Notes under the pieces: model-generated | Told to the model about the DNA's origin: nothing | Databases searched by the model: none | What the model saw: the letters and a program-made list of their open reading frames with translations, nothing else | Position numbers and translations under genes: made by a program | Assembly: GCA_045635785.1 (NCBI GenBank) | Contig: JAZTWJ010000009.1 | Coordinates: 1 to 14,326 of the forward strand | Direction of reading: 5' to 3' | DNA from: Flemingiibacterium sp045635785 | GTDB lineage: Bacteria > Bacillota > Clostridia > Oscillospirales > CAG-272 | Length of the DNA: 14,326 nt | Shown: piece after piece, positions 13,643 through 14,326 of the stretch | Layout: each line of letters begins with the position of its first letter | How positions within the stretch are numbered: the first letter of the stretch is position 1

Positions 13643-14326
13643 TTACTTGTTCATGCCTTCCTGAACAGCAACAGCGCAAGCAACGGTCATACCAACCATC
13701 GGGTTGTTGCCGGCACCGATGAGACCCATCATCTCAACGTGTGCGGGAACGGAGGAGGAACCTGCGAACTGTGCATCGCCGTGCATACGGCCCATTGTAT
13801 CGGTCAAGCCGTAGGAAGCGGGGCCTGCTGCCATGTTATCGGGATGGAGCGTTCTGCCCGTGCCGCCGCCGGATGCAACGGAGAAATACTTCTTGCCGTT
13901 CTCAAGCGCCCACTTCTTGTAGGTGCCTGCAACAGGATGCTGGAAGCGAGTGGGGTTGGTTGAGTTACCGGTGATGGAAACATCAACGCCCTCATGACGA
14001 AGAATTGCAACGCCCTCGAGAACGTCGTTTGCGCCGTAGCACTTAACCTTCGCCTTGTCGCCGTTGGAGTATGCCTTTTCGGATACGACCTTCAGCTCAT
14101 CGGTGTAGAAATCGTATTCGGTGTTCACATAGGTGAAGCCGTTGATTCTGGAAATGATGAAAGCAGCGTCTTTGCCGAGACCGCAGAGGATAACGCGGAG
14201 GGGACCGTTACGAACCTTGTTCGCGGTTCTTGCGATACCGATTGCGCCTTCTGCAGCTGCGAAGGATTCGTGACCAGCGAGGAAGCAGAAGCACTTGGTC
14301 TCCTCACGGAGAAGCATTGCGCCGAG
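13643..14326 (-). CDS. GGGtGRT-family protein (partial, C-terminal 227 aa)
   Basis: The frame is open across the right edge, so the N-terminus is missing. The first in-window Met (14317) is internal, because the codons before it continue the frame. The defining motif SGGGTGRTLHPDNMAAGP is present, followed by YGLTDTMGRMHGDAQFAGSS and a glycine-rich ending GLIGAGNNPMVGMTVACAV. Further upstream are CFCFLAGHESFAAAEGAIGI and VRNGPLRVILCGLGKDAAFI. The family is widespread in anaerobic Clostridia and often sits beside NifU/SufU-like iron-sulfur scaffold genes, but its biochemical role is not established. No such neighbour is visible here. Codon use is strongly biased toward C- or G-ending codons, which suggests high expression. 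The gene ends at a strong bidirectional terminator. Confidence 0.9.
   Translation of the reverse strand, partial: LGAMLLREETKCFCFLAGHESFAAAEGAIGIARTANKVRNGPLRVILCGLGKDAAFIISRINGFTYVNTEYDFYTDELKVVSEKAYSNGDKAKVKCYGANDVLEGVAILRHEGVDVSITGNSTNPTRFQHPVAGTYKKWALENGKKYFSVASGGGTGRTLHPDNMAAGPASYGLTDTMGRMHGDAQFAGSSSVPAHVEMMGLIGAGNNPMVGMTVACAVAVQEGMNK

Overview
The window looks like chromosomal DNA of an anaerobic member of the Firmicutes (class Clostridia, probably a gut lineage). The reasons are an indolepyruvate:ferredoxin oxidoreductase, a GGGtGRT-family protein, strong AGGAGG-like ribosome binding sites, textbook sigma-A promoters (TTGACA-N17-TATAAT occurs twice) and several U-tailed terminators. 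I see no rRNA, tRNA, CRISPR array, transposase or phage gene. Genus and species cannot be read from the sequence.

Left part, minus strand (6297 down to 1): ligA (NAD+-dependent DNA ligase) and cdd (cytidine deaminase) overlap by ATGA, and obgE (Obg GTPase) follows 59 bp later. This housekeeping set starts at an extended -10 promoter near 6328-6336. A separate consensus promoter (2484-2512) then drives paaK (aryl-acetate:CoA ligase) and iorA (indolepyruvate oxidoreductase alpha subunit). iorA runs off the left edge and only its first 369 residues are present. paaK and iorA form a module for aromatic 2-oxoacid / aryl-acetyl-CoA metabolism.

Middle part, plus strand (6395-11366): a TTGACT-N17-TAAAAT promoter and a leader with a perfect 10-bp inverted repeat precede four genes. 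These are a sorbose-1-phosphate-reductase-like zinc dehydrogenase, a RhaD/YuxG-like class II aldolase, a short-chain dehydrogenase and a PHP-family phosphoesterase. The aldolase and short-chain dehydrogenase overlap by 4 bp exactly where other bacteria have one fused protein. Together they look like a pathway that interconverts a polyol or ketose phosphate and cleaves it to triose-level products. The substrate is not deducible, and no kinase or transporter is in the window. A strong terminator ends this unit.

Right part: an SPFH/slipin-like protein without a membrane anchor lies on the minus strand (12494-11418). The 607 bp upstream of it contain no credible gene. They hold a tight cluster of hairpins and, beyond it, what looks like an independently promoted, highly structured RNA of about 360 nt with a candidate pseudoknot. 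I could not match that RNA to RNase P, tmRNA, SRP, 6S or the common riboswitches, and it is the best candidate here for something undescribed. Divergent from it, with a perfect consensus promoter, is a YgjV-family membrane protein. A bidirectional terminator separates that gene from a GGGtGRT-family protein which runs off the right edge.
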